Below, piece after piece: positions 50,850-60,464 of a DNA stretch of 64,000 nucleotides. The DNA comes from Streptomyces violens (lineage in GTDB: Bacteria; Actinomycetota; Actinomycetes; Streptomycetales; Streptomycetaceae), in the NCBI RefSeq assembly GCF_000717745.1, contig NZ_JOBH01000002.1, positions 1 to 64,000 on the forward strand. The letters are read 5' to 3'. The translations under genes were made by a program, and so were the position numbers. Positions within the stretch are counted from its first letter, which is position 1; each line of letters opens with the position of its first letter. The notes under the pieces were generated by a model. The model was given only the letters and a program-made list of their open reading frames with translations, was not told where the DNA came from and did not search any database.

Positions 50850-51970
50850 GCCGCCACCGCCTCCCGTTGTCCCAGTACGTCCTCGTAGTGCGCCAGCAGC
50901 CGGTCGCCGACCGCCTCCCAGGTGCGGTCCGCGACCGCCGCCCGGCCCGCCGCTCCGTAGGCGGCGCGCAGCTTCGGATTGCCGGCGAGTACCTGCACCG
51001 CGTCGCGGACCGCGGTGGCGTCACCGGGCGGTACGAGCAGCCCGGTGCGCCCGTGGGTCACCAGGTCCAGCGGGCCGCCCGCCGCGGGCGCCACCACCGG
51101 CACCCCGCTGGCCATCGCCTCCTGCACGGTCTGCCCGAAGGTCTCGTACGGCCCGGTGTGCACGAAGACATCGAGGGTGGCGAAGAGCCGGGCCAGTTCG
51201 TCCCCGGTGCGGCGGCCGAGAAAGCGTGTCTCGGGGAGCGCGGCGCGCAGCCCCGGGGCACTCGGCCCGTCACCGATCACGACGGTCCGCACCCCCGGGA
51301 GTCGCGCCGCCTCCCGAAGCAGCCCGACCTCCTTCTCCGGGGCGAGCCGCCCGATGTAGCCGACCAGCACCTCGCGCCCGGCGGCCAGCGAACTGCGCAG
51401 CACCTCGTCGCGGCGGGCCGGGTGGAAGCGCATGGAGTCCACCCCGCGCGGCCACAGGCGCACCCGGGGCACGCCGTGCTCGGCCAGCTCCCGGGCGGCG
51501 GCGGTGGAGGGGGCGAGGGTGCGGTCCGCCGCGGTGTGCACGGCGCGCAGCCGCCGCCAGGCCGCCCCGGTACCGGCGCCCAGGTACGTGCGGGCGTAGC
51601 GCCCCAGGTCGGTCTGGTACACGGCGACGGCCGGCACGCCCAGCCGGGTCGCGGCCGCCATGCCGCGCACGCCGAGCACGAAGGGGCTCGCCAGGTGGAC
51701 CAGTTCGGGCCGGTGCGCGGCGAGCGCGGCGGCCAGCCGGCGGCCCGGCAGCGCTACCCGTACCTGCGGGTATCCGGGCAACGGCAGTGAGGGCACCCGG
51801 ACGACCGGGCACGGCAGGGCCCGCCCGCCCTCCGGGTCCTGAGCCGCCGCCGGGGCGACGACCAGTGGTTCGTGGCCGCGCCGCACCAGGTGCCGGGCGG
51901 TTTGCAGGGTGCAGTGTGCGACGCCGTTGACGTCGGGCGGAAAGGATTCGGTGACGATGGCGACACGCAT
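50846..51970 (-). CDS. GT4-family glycosyltransferase, MgtA/PimB-like
   Basis: A 374-residue GT-B enzyme. The start MRVAIVTESFPPDVNGVAHC is typical of the alpha-mannosyltransferases MgtA/PimB'. The rest shows LVHLASPFVLGVRGMAAATR, YQTDLGRYARTYLG, VGYIGRLAPEKEVGLLREAA, VIGDGPSAPGLRAAL and YETFGQTVQEAMASGVPVVAPAAGG. It is the first gene of a two-gene overlapping operon. Mannose transfer from GDP-mannose to a lipid acceptor at the membrane face is inferred from the family. Confidence 0.88.
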   Translation of the reverse strand: MRVAIVTESFPPDVNGVAHCTLQTARHLVRRGHEPLVVAPAAAQDPEGGRALPCPVVRVPSLPLPGYPQVRVALPGRRLAAALAAHRPELVHLASPFVLGVRGMAAATRLGVPAVAVYQTDLGRYARTYLGAGTGAAWRRLRAVHTAADRTLAPSTAAARELAEHGVPRVRLWPRGVDSMRFHPARRDEVLRSSLAAGREVLVGYIGRLAPEKEVGLLREAARLPGVRTVVIGDGPSAPGLRAALPETRFLGRRTGDELARLFATLDVFVHTGPYETFGQTVQEAMASGVPVVAPAAGGPLDLVTHGRTGLLVPPGDATAVRDAVQVLAGNPKLRAAYGAAGRAAVADRTWEAVGDRLLAHYEDVLGQREAVAA

Positions 51971-52088
51971 ACTCGTGTTGTCGGCGGGCCGGGCGTGGAC
52001 CGGGCCACGGGGATCTTTCCAGCGGGGGAACGTCCCATGAGCGTTCCCCCGTCGGGGCGGTGCATCGGCGCCCTTGAGGCCCCGGGTG

Positions 52089-52976
52089 TCAGGCCGACGC
52101 CCCCGGTGTCCGCAGGACCCGCGCGGCAGTGGCGTGCCCGGCCGCGCACGCCGCACGAATGCCGGCACCCGTCAGGGAGGCGGTGAGGTAGCCCGCGGCG
52201 AACGCGTCACCCGCGCCGGTCAGATCACGGACACCGTCGACCGGCGGGACGGCGATCCGCAAGGGCGGGTGGCCGGGGGCGAGGACCGTGGTCGGACGGG
52301 CACCGTCCTTGACGATCACCGTGGTACCGGGCAGCCGGTCGGCCAGGGCACGCAGGTCGGCGCCGTCCGGGCCCGTCCCGCCGACCCCGCGCGCCAGCGA
52401 CGCCGCTTCGGCGCGGTTGGCGAAGAGGACGTGCGGCGCCAGCGTGCCCAGTAGTCGCAGGAACCGCCGCTCCCCGTAGGCGCGCAGCATCCCGGTGGAC
52501 GACGCGTCGACGGACACCGTTCCGCCGCGCGCGGCCGTACGGCGCAGCGCGTCGGCCGCCGCCGTCCCGGCCGGCTCACCGGCGAACGCGTACGCCGGTA
52601 CGTGCAGGTGCGCAAGGCCGTCGGTCCACTCCGGGGCGACCGGCTCCAGGAGCGTGGCCGCGCCCCGGTACGGCAGCATCGTGCGCTCACCGGACGGGTC
52701 GATCAGTACCACGACGCTGCCGGTCCGCCCGGCGCGCTGGACGCGGACGTCGACGCCGTGCGACGCCAGCTCCGCAACGAGCCGGTCGCCCTCCGGGTCG
52801 GCGCCCACGCAGCCGATGAACCGGGTGGGATGCCGCTCCCCCGCGAACGCGGCCACGTTGGCCGCGCTGCCGCCGCGCACGCGGTACATCGTCACCTCGG
52901 TGTCCGAGGCCGCCCGCAACGGCTCGCGCAGCCACACCACATGGTCTTCCAGCAGATCCCCGAGGACCCCGAGCAC
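52089..52976 (-). CDS. psuK: PfkB-family sugar kinase, probable pseudouridine kinase
   Basis: A 295-residue ribokinase-like protein from GTG 52976 (GGAGGGGG upstream). It has the N-terminal RGGSAANVAAFAGERHPTRFIGCVGAD and the catalytic DLTGAGDAFAAGYLTASL. It directly follows psuG (20-bp gap), and psuG-pfkB pairs encode pseudouridine kinase plus pseudouridine-5'-phosphate glycosidase. The assignment therefore rests on context; the sequence alone says only PfkB family. Confidence 0.85.
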   Translation of the reverse strand: MLGVLGDLLEDHVVWLREPLRAASDTEVTMYRVRGGSAANVAAFAGERHPTRFIGCVGADPEGDRLVAELASHGVDVRVQRAGRTGSVVVLIDPSGERTMLPYRGAATLLEPVAPEWTDGLAHLHVPAYAFAGEPAGTAAADALRRTAARGGTVSVDASSTGMLRAYGERRFLRLLGTLAPHVLFANRAEAASLARGVGGTGPDGADLRALADRLPGTTVIVKDGARPTTVLAPGHPPLRIAVPPVDGVRDLTGAGDAFAAGYLTASLTGAGIRAACAAGHATAARVLRTPGASA

Positions 52977-52996
52977 GGCCCCGCCCCCTCCGTTGC

Positions 52997-53917
52997 TCAG
53001 TCGGCGGCGGCCCGCGCGATCGCGGCGCCGACGGTGACGTTGTTGCGGTAGACCTCGGCGTTGACGTCCAGGCTGCGGCCGCCGGTCGCGCGGCGGATGC
53101 GGTCCAGCAGGAACGGCGTCGTGGCGGCCCCTGAGACGCCCTCTCGCGCCGCCACGTCCCACGCCTCGGCCAGCACCCGCTCGTGCAGCTGCGGATCGAG
53201 CTGGCGATCACGTGGTACGGGATTGGCGACGAGCAGCGCGGAGCGGAGGCCGAGCGCGTCCCGGGCCCGGATCATCGCGGCGATCTCCTCGGGTGACTCC
53301 GCCGACGTGTCGATCCCGTGGCCCGAGTCGGCGACGTAGAAGCCGGGGAAGCGGCGCGTGCGGTAGCCGACGACCGGGATGCTCAAGGTCTCCAGCCGCT
53401 CCAGGGTCGCCCCGATGTCCAGCACCGACTTCACCCCGGCGCTGACCACCGTCACCGGGGTGCGGGCGAGGGTCACCAGGTCCGCCGACTCGTCGAAGCT
53501 GGTGCGCGCCCCGTGGTGCACCCCGCCGAGGCCCCCAGTGGCGAACACCTGGATGCCCGCGAGATGGGCGAGGTGGGCGGTGGCGGCCACCGTCGTCCCG
53601 GCGTCCCTGCCGGTGGCGATCGCCCCCGGCAGGTCGCGGACGCTCGCCTTGGCCACGCCGTCCGCGGTGCAGAGCCGCTCGATCTCGGCGTCGGAAAGGC
53701 CCACGGTGGGGGCGCCCGCCACCACGCCCGTCGTCGCCGGCACCACGCCGTCGGCGCGCAGGATCTCCTCGGCCTCGCGTGCGATGGCGAGGTTGCGCGG
53801 CCGGGGCAGCCCGTGCGTGAAGATCGTCGACTCCAGCGCGACGACGGGGCGCCCGGCGCCGAGTGCCCGGCGCACCTCGTCGGACACTGCGGGGAGGTGC
53901 GCTGCCTGCCGGGTCAT
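52997..53917 (-). CDS. psuG: Pseudouridine-5'-phosphate glycosidase
   Basis: This enzyme reversibly splits the C-C bond of pseudouridine 5'-phosphate to uracil and ribose 5-phosphate. The 306 residues show VVALESTIFTHGLPRPRN with the catalytic glutamate, TTGVVAGAPTVGLSD, KASVRDLPGAI, FATGGLGGVHHGA, VSAGVKSVLDIGATLERLET and the C-terminal NAEVYRNNVTVGAAIA. ATG 53917 has AGGAGG nine bases upstream. With psuK it forms a pseudouridine salvage operon. Confidence 0.95.
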   Translation of the reverse strand: MTRQAAHLPAVSDEVRRALGAGRPVVALESTIFTHGLPRPRNLAIAREAEEILRADGVVPATTGVVAGAPTVGLSDAEIERLCTADGVAKASVRDLPGAIATGRDAGTTVAATAHLAHLAGIQVFATGGLGGVHHGARTSFDESADLVTLARTPVTVVSAGVKSVLDIGATLERLETLSIPVVGYRTRRFPGFYVADSGHGIDTSAESPEEIAAMIRARDALGLRSALLVANPVPRDRQLDPQLHERVLAEAWDVAAREGVSGAATTPFLLDRIRRATGGRSLDVNAEVYRNNVTVGAAIARAAAD

Positions 53918-54226
53918 CTCCTGCTGCCTCCTGGGACGCGACGACGCGGGACCTCGTGCGGCCACGGGCGTACCGCGCTCGGCACGAAGGCGGTGCGGCG
54001 ATCCCGCACTGCTGTTCTCTGCCCGTATCGGCTACGCCCTATCCCGTAGGGGCGTCCACGGCCGCGTACTCCGTGGGGCGGTCGGCCACGCCCGCACGGG
54101 GGTCGGCAGCGCGTCGTACGGAGGGCGACGACGCGCCACATGAAGGAGGGCGGCACAAGGGGCCCCGGGGACGGCGTCCCGGTCCCCCGTAGGGCGGCGC
54201 CCCGCCCCCGTAACGCGGCGGGCCCC
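53918..54226. other. Intergenic region between the HEAT-like gene and psuG
   Basis: About 310 bp without a gene. Just beyond the HEAT-gene stop it holds degenerate GC-rich copies of CCCCCGTA-GGGCGGC (around 54184-54226). The rest must include the psuG promoter; no clear hexamers were found. Confidence 0.45.
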
Positions 54227-55651
54227 TCAGACCTCCGCCGCGTCCGGCCCGATCCGGCCCCGTACCGCGGTCTGGACCTCGGTCTCCTCGGCCGGATCGG
54301 CGGCGAGCCGGCGGAGCTGTTCGACGACGCGGGCGTCGCCGGTCGCGGCCGTACGGGCGGCGAGCTCCCGGGTGGTCTCCTCGCAGTCCCACAGGCACTC
54401 GACGGCGAAGCCGGCGGCGAAGCCGGGGTCGGTGGCGGCCAGCGCGGCGGCGGCCCGGCCGCGCAGGTGGGAGGAGGAGGTTTCGCGGTAGATGTGGCGC
54501 AGTACGGGCGCGGCGCACTCGACGCCGAGCCGTCCGACGCCGTCGGCCAGCTCCCACAGGCCGGCCGCGTCCGGGCCCTCGGCCTGCACGGTCCTGCGGA
54601 GCACGGCGAGCACCGTGTCGGCGTCCTGGATGCCGCCGCGGCGGGCCAGCAGCGCGGCGGCCACCGCGCCCAGCCGGTCCGGGCGGCGGGCCCACACGCG
54701 GGCGCGTTCGACGGCCGCCACGGACCGCATACGGCAGAAGGCACCGGTCGCTGCCTCGACGAGCTCCGGGCAGGCCAGCGGGTCGGAGGCGGCGGCCTCG
54801 ATCAGGTCGAGCGCTTCGGCGTCGCCCCGTTCGGCGAGGTGGCGCAGGGCAGCCGCGCGGGCGGCGTCCGGACCGCTGCGCGCGGCCGCCAGCAGCTCGG
54901 GGCGGTCCTCGGGGCCGGCCACCGCTGCCAGGCAGCGCGCCGCCGCGCCGGTCCGCCACTCGGCGGGCCGCTCGGCACGGCCGTCCTCGGCCCACTGCAG
55001 GATCTCGCGGACGCTCCAGCCGGGGCGCGGGCCGCTCGGCGTGAGCTGGCGCTGCCAGCGGTCAAAAGAGCCCTGCTCGCCCGCGGCACGCACCCGGGCG
55101 CCGTACCGGGCGTCCTCGGCCCACAGCCGCCAGGGGCGGGGCTCGAACGCGTCCCGTACGGCAGCGGCCAGCTCGGCCTCGCCCTCGGGGGTCTCGGGGA
55201 AGCGGGCCAGTACGGCGGGCGCCAGGGACAGCAGGCCCTCGTCCTCGTCGCGCAGGGCGAGCTCGTCCAGGGCCCAGCGCCAGTTGCCGCCGACCGCGGC
55301 GTAGCTGCGCAACAGGAGCAGCGCGGCGTCGCGCCCGTAGGAGGCGAGGTGGCCCAGTACGGAGAGCGCGAGGCCGGTGCGCTCCTCACGGGTGTCCGTG
55401 TGGTCGTCGGGGTGGAAGAGGTGCCGTTCGATCTCTTCGAGGCCGCCGTCGAGCTGCATGTAGAGGCGTGCGTAGTACAGCGAGCGGTTCTCCAGCTGCC
55501 AGTCGCGCCGGGGGTCGCGCAGCACGCTGTCGTTGAGGGCGGCCAGGGCCTCGGCCCGGGGCGCCGCCAAGGCATGCAGGGTCCCGTCGCCGCGGCCTCG
55601 CTGGAGGAGGCCGAGCAGGGTGCCACTGGGCGCTATGTCTGGATCGAACAT
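54227..55651 (-). CDS. HEAT-repeat-like protein of unknown function
   Basis: A 474-residue all-helical protein built of alpha-alpha repeats, e.g. ALSVLGHLASYGRDAALLLLRS, AAALRHLAERGDAEALDLIEAA, GAVAAALLARRGGIQDADTVLAVL and AARTAATGDARVVEQLRRLA. This fits HEAT/ARM-type scaffolds that mediate protein contacts. No membrane segment or catalytic motif is visible. A well-formed promoter lies six bases before ATG 55651, so the mRNA is probably leaderless. It is divergent from the SpoIIE-type phosphatase gene; a shared role is possible but unproven. Confidence 0.75.
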   Translation of the reverse strand: MFDPDIAPSGTLLGLLQRGRGDGTLHALAAPRAEALAALNDSVLRDPRRDWQLENRSLYYARLYMQLDGGLEEIERHLFHPDDHTDTREERTGLALSVLGHLASYGRDAALLLLRSYAAVGGNWRWALDELALRDEDEGLLSLAPAVLARFPETPEGEAELAAAVRDAFEPRPWRLWAEDARYGARVRAAGEQGSFDRWQRQLTPSGPRPGWSVREILQWAEDGRAERPAEWRTGAAARCLAAVAGPEDRPELLAAARSGPDAARAAALRHLAERGDAEALDLIEAAASDPLACPELVEAATGAFCRMRSVAAVERARVWARRPDRLGAVAAALLARRGGIQDADTVLAVLRRTVQAEGPDAAGLWELADGVGRLGVECAAPVLRHIYRETSSSHLRGRAAAALAATDPGFAAGFAVECLWDCEETTRELAARTAATGDARVVEQLRRLAADPAEETEVQTAVRGRIGPDAAEV

Positions 55652-55993
55652 GAGGTCAGCATCCGGTGCGGGGGACTGGCTGGCAACGGGATTTCCGCTG
55701 ACCGGCATTCTTGCCGGTGTCCGCGGGCCGTATGCGTCGTTCCCCACAGTGGATCGGCGGAACGACTGCCGTACGGCGGCCGAAGCCTAGCCCGGAGCGA
55801 CGGATTCCGCAGCGTCCGGGCGGGTTACCGAGGCGCAGCCGGGGGCATATGCCATGCGCACCACCGTATCGGGTCATGCCAAATCCCTTACGCGCGGTCG
55901 CAGCCTGTGCAACAGTCGTTACCGGCCCTTCCATCAGACATGGCCGACGAGGCCACAGACATGGCCGCGCGCCGCCTGATATCGGAGTACGTC
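55652..55993. other. Divergent intergenic region between HEAT-like and SpoIIE genes
   Basis: About 340 bp. It contains the leaderless promoter of the HEAT-like gene (55658-55686). The promoter of the phosphatase gene is not obvious. In-frame ATGs at 55940 and 55961 could extend the phosphatase but lack ribosome sites. Confidence 0.5.
55658..55686 (-). promoter_or_regulatory. Promoter of a leaderless transcript for the HEAT-like gene
   Basis: Minus-strand TTGCCA (55686 to 55681), a 17-base spacer and GATGCT (55663 to 55658) are followed by six bases and the ATG at 55651. No ribosome-binding site is present. Confidence 0.65.
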
Positions 55994-57469
55994 ATGCCGT
56001 CCCATCTCTTCGCGGACCATCATCACGCGCAGCCGCCCGAGCGCGGCGCGGTCGACGCACTCATCTCACAGGCACGCCGGCTCCGAGGCAGTCTGGACGC
56101 GGTGCGCCGCGAGGCCGCCGCCGAGGGCCACCCGGACGAGGACGCCCGGCTGCGCTGGCAGCGGGCGCTGTGCGACCTCGCGGTCCACCACCTCGACGAC
56201 CTCGGTGGCCATCTGGACCAGCTCAGAGAGGGACTGCCGGCGGGGCCCCCGGAGGGCATGGACGAGTCCCTGCCGCATCCCGCGGCGCCGCCCGGCCCCG
56301 ACCCCGAGGCGCACGCCCGCGGCTCGCTGCTGACCCGCGTGGGCAGCGCGGAGTGGAACCTCCTCACCGACGAGGCGAGCTGGTCCGAAGAGCTGTTCGG
56401 GATCTTCGGCCGGGAGCCCGCCGACGGGCCGCTCACCCTGGACGAGCTGCCCTCCCTGATCTTCGCCGACGACCAGCCCCTGGTGACCGCGATGGTCACG
56501 GACTGCCTGGTGGACGGCAAGCCGATCGACGGCGAATTCCGCATCGTGCGCCCCGACACGAGCGTGCGCACGGTGCACATGGTGGGCGAGCCGGTGCTCG
56601 ACGCCGACGGCAGCACGGCCTGCATGTGGGCCGTGCTGCGCGACGTCAGCGAGCTGCGCCGCAGCCAGAGGGCGGTGCGCGAGACCCGTGACTCGCTGCA
56701 GCGCCAACGGCACATCGCGCAGACCGAACACCGGCTTGCGGTCGAGCTGCAGGAAGCCGTGCTGCCGCCGTGGCGCGGCTCCCTGCGGTTCCCGCACGGC
56801 GGCCCGGTCGCCCTGGACCTCGCCGCCCGTTACCTCCCTTCCGGGTCCAGCGCCCTCGTCGGCGGCGACTGGTACGACGCACTGCAGCTGCCCGACGGGC
56901 GCACGCTGCTGAGCGCCGGCGACCTCACCGGGCACGGCGTGACCGCCACGTCGGGCATGGCGATGCTGCTCGGCGCGCTGCGCGGCATGGCCGTCTCGGG
57001 CCAGGAGCCGGGCCCGATGATGGGCTACCTCAACCAGCTCCTGGACACCTCCGCGCAGCCCGCCCTGGGCAGCGCCGTGTGCTGCCGCTTCGACCCCGCC
57101 ACCCGCAGGCTCGACTGGGCGCAGGCCGGGCACCCCGCCCCGCTGCTGTTCCGGGACGGGCAGGGACAGGCGCTGCAGCCGCCGGAGGGCGTGCTGCTGG
57201 GCGCGACCTCCGGAGCCGTGTACACGCAGCGCAGCGTGCAGTTGGAGCCCGGCGACCTGCTCGTGCTGTACACCGACGGGCTGGTGCCCCGGCGCCGTAC
57301 GCCCGACGCGGACAGCACGCACGAAGGCGCGGAGCGGCTGCTCGCCCTCGCCCCCCGGTTCGCGGCAGCGCGGAGCGCGCAGGACAGCGTCCGTATCGTC
57401 GTCGAGGAGTTCGGCACCGCCGAACGGGAGGACGACGCGTGCGTGTTGATCGCCAGGATCGGTGACTGA
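55994..57469 (+). CDS. PAS-domain SpoIIE/RsbU-type PP2C serine phosphatase
   Basis: A 491-residue phosphatase of the partner-switching type. These dephosphorylate anti-anti-sigma factors. An N-terminal helical region (~1-85) is followed by a PAS domain (~110-215: WNLLTDEASWSEELFGIFGREP, GEFRIVRPDTSVRTVHMVGEPV). A linking coiled coil and the SpoIIE catalytic domain (~245-490) follow, with ALVGGDWYDALQLPDGR, GDLTGHGVTATSGMAML, AGHPAPLLF, LVLYTDGLVPRR and EDDACVLIARI carrying metal-binding aspartates. ATG 55994 has GGAG six bases upstream. No anti-sigma gene is adjacent. Confidence 0.92.
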   Translation: MPSHLFADHHHAQPPERGAVDALISQARRLRGSLDAVRREAAAEGHPDEDARLRWQRALCDLAVHHLDDLGGHLDQLREGLPAGPPEGMDESLPHPAAPPGPDPEAHARGSLLTRVGSAEWNLLTDEASWSEELFGIFGREPADGPLTLDELPSLIFADDQPLVTAMVTDCLVDGKPIDGEFRIVRPDTSVRTVHMVGEPVLDADGSTACMWAVLRDVSELRRSQRAVRETRDSLQRQRHIAQTEHRLAVELQEAVLPPWRGSLRFPHGGPVALDLAARYLPSGSSALVGGDWYDALQLPDGRTLLSAGDLTGHGVTATSGMAMLLGALRGMAVSGQEPGPMMGYLNQLLDTSAQPALGSAVCCRFDPATRRLDWAQAGHPAPLLFRDGQGQALQPPEGVLLGATSGAVYTQRSVQLEPGDLLVLYTDGLVPRRRTPDADSTHEGAERLLALAPRFAAARSAQDSVRIVVEEFGTAEREDDACVLIARIGD

Positions 57470-57478
57470 CCGGCGGTA

Positions 57479-57510
57479 CGGACAGCACAGGAGACTGACA
57501 GCACAGGAGG
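57479..57510 (+). repeat. 16-bp tandem repeat just after the SpoIIE-type stop codon
   Basis: CGGACAGCACAGGAGA (57479-57494) and CTGACAGCACAGGAGG (57495-57510) agree at 13 of 16 positions. They begin 10 bp after the TGA stop (57467-57469), whose CTGACC context resembles them. Confidence 0.8.
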
Positions 57511-57592
57511 CACAAGGGAAACCGCCCCGAGGTCTTGGGGGCAGCGTCTCCCACGCAGACGTGTTGTGCTTGTGCGGTGGTCCAGCGGCCGT

Positions 57593-59077
57593 TCAGGCCT
57601 GCCCGTTGCGTTCCTTCGGCTTCTTCTGCTTCGGCAGGGCGAGCCTGATCTCCTCGCGCAGGTCCTGGACCTTGGCGTAGTCGGAGTACTGCCCGGTCAG
57701 TCGGTACATCTCGCGCAGCCGGTCCCAGGTGCGGTGCGAGGAGTTCTCCCCGATCGACATCAGTGCCAGCCGTGCGTACCGGTCCGCCTGTTCGGGATCG
57801 TTGGCGATGAACAGGGCGGAGGCCATCGACAGATAGTCGAAGATCTGCGAGCGCTGGTAGCCGTCCCTGCGCAGCGCCAGCGCCTGCCGCGCGTGCCCCT
57901 GGGCGACCTTGGCGGCCTTGGGGTCGTGCTCGGCGAGCGTGCGGTACGCCAGGGCCTCCATGCCGTGCAGGTCGGCCTCGTCGAAGTTCTGCATCCAACT
58001 GGGCGGCGGCACGTCCCGCTTGTCCGAGACGAACAGCTCCTCGGCCTCGCCGAGGGTGCGCCGCATCGCCTGCCCATGGCCCTTCGACGCCTGCGCCCAC
58101 GCCTCGATCGTGTGCAGCATCGCACGCGTGCGCGGCAGGGTCTCCTCGCCGGAGCCGGACTGGGCGAGCTTCATCAGGTCCAGAGCGTCGTCCGGGCGGC
58201 CCAGATGGACCATCTGGCGCGCCGCCCGGGACAGCGCCTCGCCGGCCCGGGGGCGGTCGCCGCCCTCACGGGCCGCGTGCGCGGCGATGACGAAGTACTT
58301 CTGGGCGGTGGGCTCCAGGCCCACGTCGTGGGACATCCAGCCGGCCAGGACGGCGAGGTTGGCCGCCACGCCCCACAGCCGCCGCTGCAGGTGCTCGGGA
58401 TGGCGGTAGGCGAGCATCCCGCCCACCTCGTTGAGCTGGCCCACCACGGCCTTGCGCTGCAGCCCGCCGCCGCGGGACGCGTCCCAGGCGCGGAAGACCT
58501 CCACCGAGCGTTCCAGCGCGTCGATCTCCTGGGAGCCGACGGGGGCCGCTTCGTAGCGGTCCAGGCCGGCCTGGTCGAGGGTATGGGGGCCGAGGGGGTT
58601 GTCGGTACGGGGCGCGTCGGCTGCCAGGGCCGGGTCGGCGTGCAGCCAGTCGTACATGGCGCTGCTGAGCGCGGAACCGGCGGCGAGCGCCGCGCCCGCG
58701 CCCACCAAGCCGCGTCGGTTGAGCATGAGGTCCATTCCCGTGAATTCCGTGAGGACCGCAGCCGTACGGTCGGGCGGCCACGGCAGGCCGTCGGCGGCCT
58801 GCCGCTTCCCCGCGCGCCCTGAGCGTGCAAAGCCGAGGTCCTCGGTGGTTACGACACGGCCGAGGCGCTCGGTGAACAGGGATGCCAGGACCTTCGGTAC
58901 CGGATCGCGCGGGGTCTCCCCCATGTCGATCCAGCGCCGGACTCGGGACGTGTCGGTCGCCAGCTGCGGGTGGCCCATGGCCGCCGCCTGCCGGTTGACC
59001 AACCTCGCCAGCTCGCCCTTCGACCAGCCGGCGAGCTGGAAAAGGTCCGCGAGACGGGTGTTCGGCTCCCTGTTCAC
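57593..59077 (-). CDS. NsdA-family regulatory protein (HTH plus TPR-like helices)
   Basis: A 494-residue protein. Residues ~1-75 form a helix-turn-helix-like domain (ADLFQLAGWSKGELARLVNRQA, TDTSRVRRWIDMGETPRDPVP) as in NsdA/NsdB, which restrain development and antibiotic production in S. coelicolor. A short hydrophobic stretch (GLVGAGAALAAGSALSSAMY) follows, then TPR-like helices (RTLAEHDPKAAKVAQGHARQALAL...). GTG 59077 has GGGGG seven bases upstream. It is probably cytosolic and regulatory. Exact orthology to NsdA is uncertain. Confidence 0.8.
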   Translation of the reverse strand: MNREPNTRLADLFQLAGWSKGELARLVNRQAAAMGHPQLATDTSRVRRWIDMGETPRDPVPKVLASLFTERLGRVVTTEDLGFARSGRAGKRQAADGLPWPPDRTAAVLTEFTGMDLMLNRRGLVGAGAALAAGSALSSAMYDWLHADPALAADAPRTDNPLGPHTLDQAGLDRYEAAPVGSQEIDALERSVEVFRAWDASRGGGLQRKAVVGQLNEVGGMLAYRHPEHLQRRLWGVAANLAVLAGWMSHDVGLEPTAQKYFVIAAHAAREGGDRPRAGEALSRAARQMVHLGRPDDALDLMKLAQSGSGEETLPRTRAMLHTIEAWAQASKGHGQAMRRTLGEAEELFVSDKRDVPPPSWMQNFDEADLHGMEALAYRTLAEHDPKAAKVAQGHARQALALRRDGYQRSQIFDYLSMASALFIANDPEQADRYARLALMSIGENSSHRTWDRLREMYRLTGQYSDYAKVQDLREEIRLALPKQKKPKERNGQA

Positions 59078-59311
59078 GTCAAGCCCCCAGGTTCCTCGAC
59101 TGAGTTGACAGTAACCGGCCGTCATGTGCCGGGCGAGCATTCGCCAGGGTTCGCCAGGGTGCGCCAGATGGTCTGCCACCCGTAGTCGCGTGTTCTGTAG
59201 AGACGCAGCCCCCGGCCCGGTGGCGGAAACGCATTCCCCAGGGTGTCGCAACCCTCACCGGGCCGGTGGCGCACCGCCACTCGTCGGCGCACGAAGGGAC
59301 CTCATCCACCC

Positions 59312-60445
59312 ATGTACGCAGCATCGTCCGCCGCGACCGCCCCGCCCCGGCCGTACCGCCCGCAGCCCACGGGCAGCGGTCCGTACCTCGATCCCGCTCA
59401 CTCCTCGGGAATGGCCGCCGGGCCTCCGGGCGGCCGCCTCCGGCGCCCCCAGGGAGCAGCACCACAACCGCTCAGCGGGAGACTCGATTTGTCCGGCCCC
59501 CAGGGCGCGCAGTTGCGCGCGGCGGTCGCCTCGGTGCAGCGCATCTGTCCGGAGTTCAATCCCGTCCAGGTGCTGCGGCGGGGTGGTAAGTCCGTCCTTC
59601 TCGTAGGCACCACCGGGCGCACGACCGCGGTGGCGAAGTGTTTACTGGACCACTCGCCGGCGTGGGTCGAGCGGTTCCGGCACGAAATAGCTGCGTATCG
59701 CGCCTTCGTACGCCACCGTCCACCGGTGCGCGTGCCGAGGTTGGTCGCCGCGGACCCTGACAACTGCACGCTGGTCGTCGAACGCATGCCCGGCCGGGTT
59801 GCCTCCGTGCAGCGGCACCCCACGGACGGGCCGCCGCGTGCGGACGTCCGGGCCGCCCTCGGGGCGATCTGCCGGATCAACCTCTGGCGCCCGCCGGCCG
59901 GGATGTTCGACGCCCCCCTGGACTACGGGAACCGCATCGGGCGGTACCACGACCTCGGCCTGCTGACCGACCGGGACCTGGGCGACCTGCAGAAGCTGAT
60001 GCACGGCATCGCGCACTCCCCCGGTCAGTTCTGCCACGGCGACGCGCTGCTGAACAACGTCCTGCTCTCGCCCGCCGGCCCGGTCCTGCTGGACTGGGAG
60101 CACGCCGGCTGGTACTTGCCGGGCTACGACCTGGCGACCCTGTGGTCGGTGCTGGGAGACGCACCGGTCGCGCGCCGCCAGATCAGCCAGCTCGCGCAGG
60201 CCGCGGGCCCCGCCGCCCGGGACTCCTTCCTGGTCAACCTGATGCTGGTACTGACCCGGGAGATCCGGCGCTACGAGACCGCGGTGCAGCGGACCATGCG
60301 GGAGGAAGTACCGCCCGGTTCCACCGGTCAGGGACAGCCGGGGGCGCCCGCGGCGGGCGAGGAACAGCGCCTGCTGCTGCGGCGGCTGCACGACGACGCC
60401 CAGATGGCGCGGCGTGCGGTACGGGCGGCGGTCGGCACCCGCTGA
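59312..60445 (+). CDS. Aminoglycoside-phosphotransferase-family kinase with a TTA codon
   Basis: A 377-residue APH-fold protein. After a ~60-residue Pro/Ser-rich N-terminus, it has the kinase motifs [13 protein letters not shown] (H242, D244, N249) and [20 protein letters not shown] (D261). The nucleotide lobe includes [13 protein letters not shown] with the lysine. Such enzymes phosphorylate small molecules (aminoglycosides, choline, sugars); the substrate is unknown. Leu111 is encoded by TTA, the only in-frame TTA I found in the window, so translation may depend on the bldA tRNA. ATG 59312 has only a distant GAAGG. A strong terminator follows. Confidence 0.85.
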   Translation: MYAASSAATAPPRPYRPQPTGSGPYLDPAHSSGMAAGPPGGRLRRPQGAAPQPLSGRLDLSGPQGAQLRAAVASVQRICPEFNPVQVLRRGGKSVLLVGTTGRTTAVAKCLLDHSPAWVERFRHEIAAYRAFVRHRPPVRVPRLVAADPDNCTLVVERMPGRVASVQRHPTDGPPRADVRAALGAICRINLWRPPAGMFDAPLDYGNRIGRYHDLGLLTDRDLGDLQKLMHGIAHSPGQFCHGDALLNNVLLSPAGPVLLDWEHAGWYLPGYDLATLWSVLGDAPVARRQISQLAQAAGPAARDSFLVNLMLVLTREIRRYETAVQRTMREEVPPGSTGQGQPGAPAAGEEQRLLLRRLHDDAQMARRAVRAAVGTR

Positions 60446-60464
60446 TCCGCCGACGGGGGAAACG

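Noticed and set aside
46089..50888. 1,599-codon plus-strand open frame antisense to 5-oxoprolinase and GT4 genes
   Set aside because: Shadow of the minus-strand genes; no recognisable domain and no start context.
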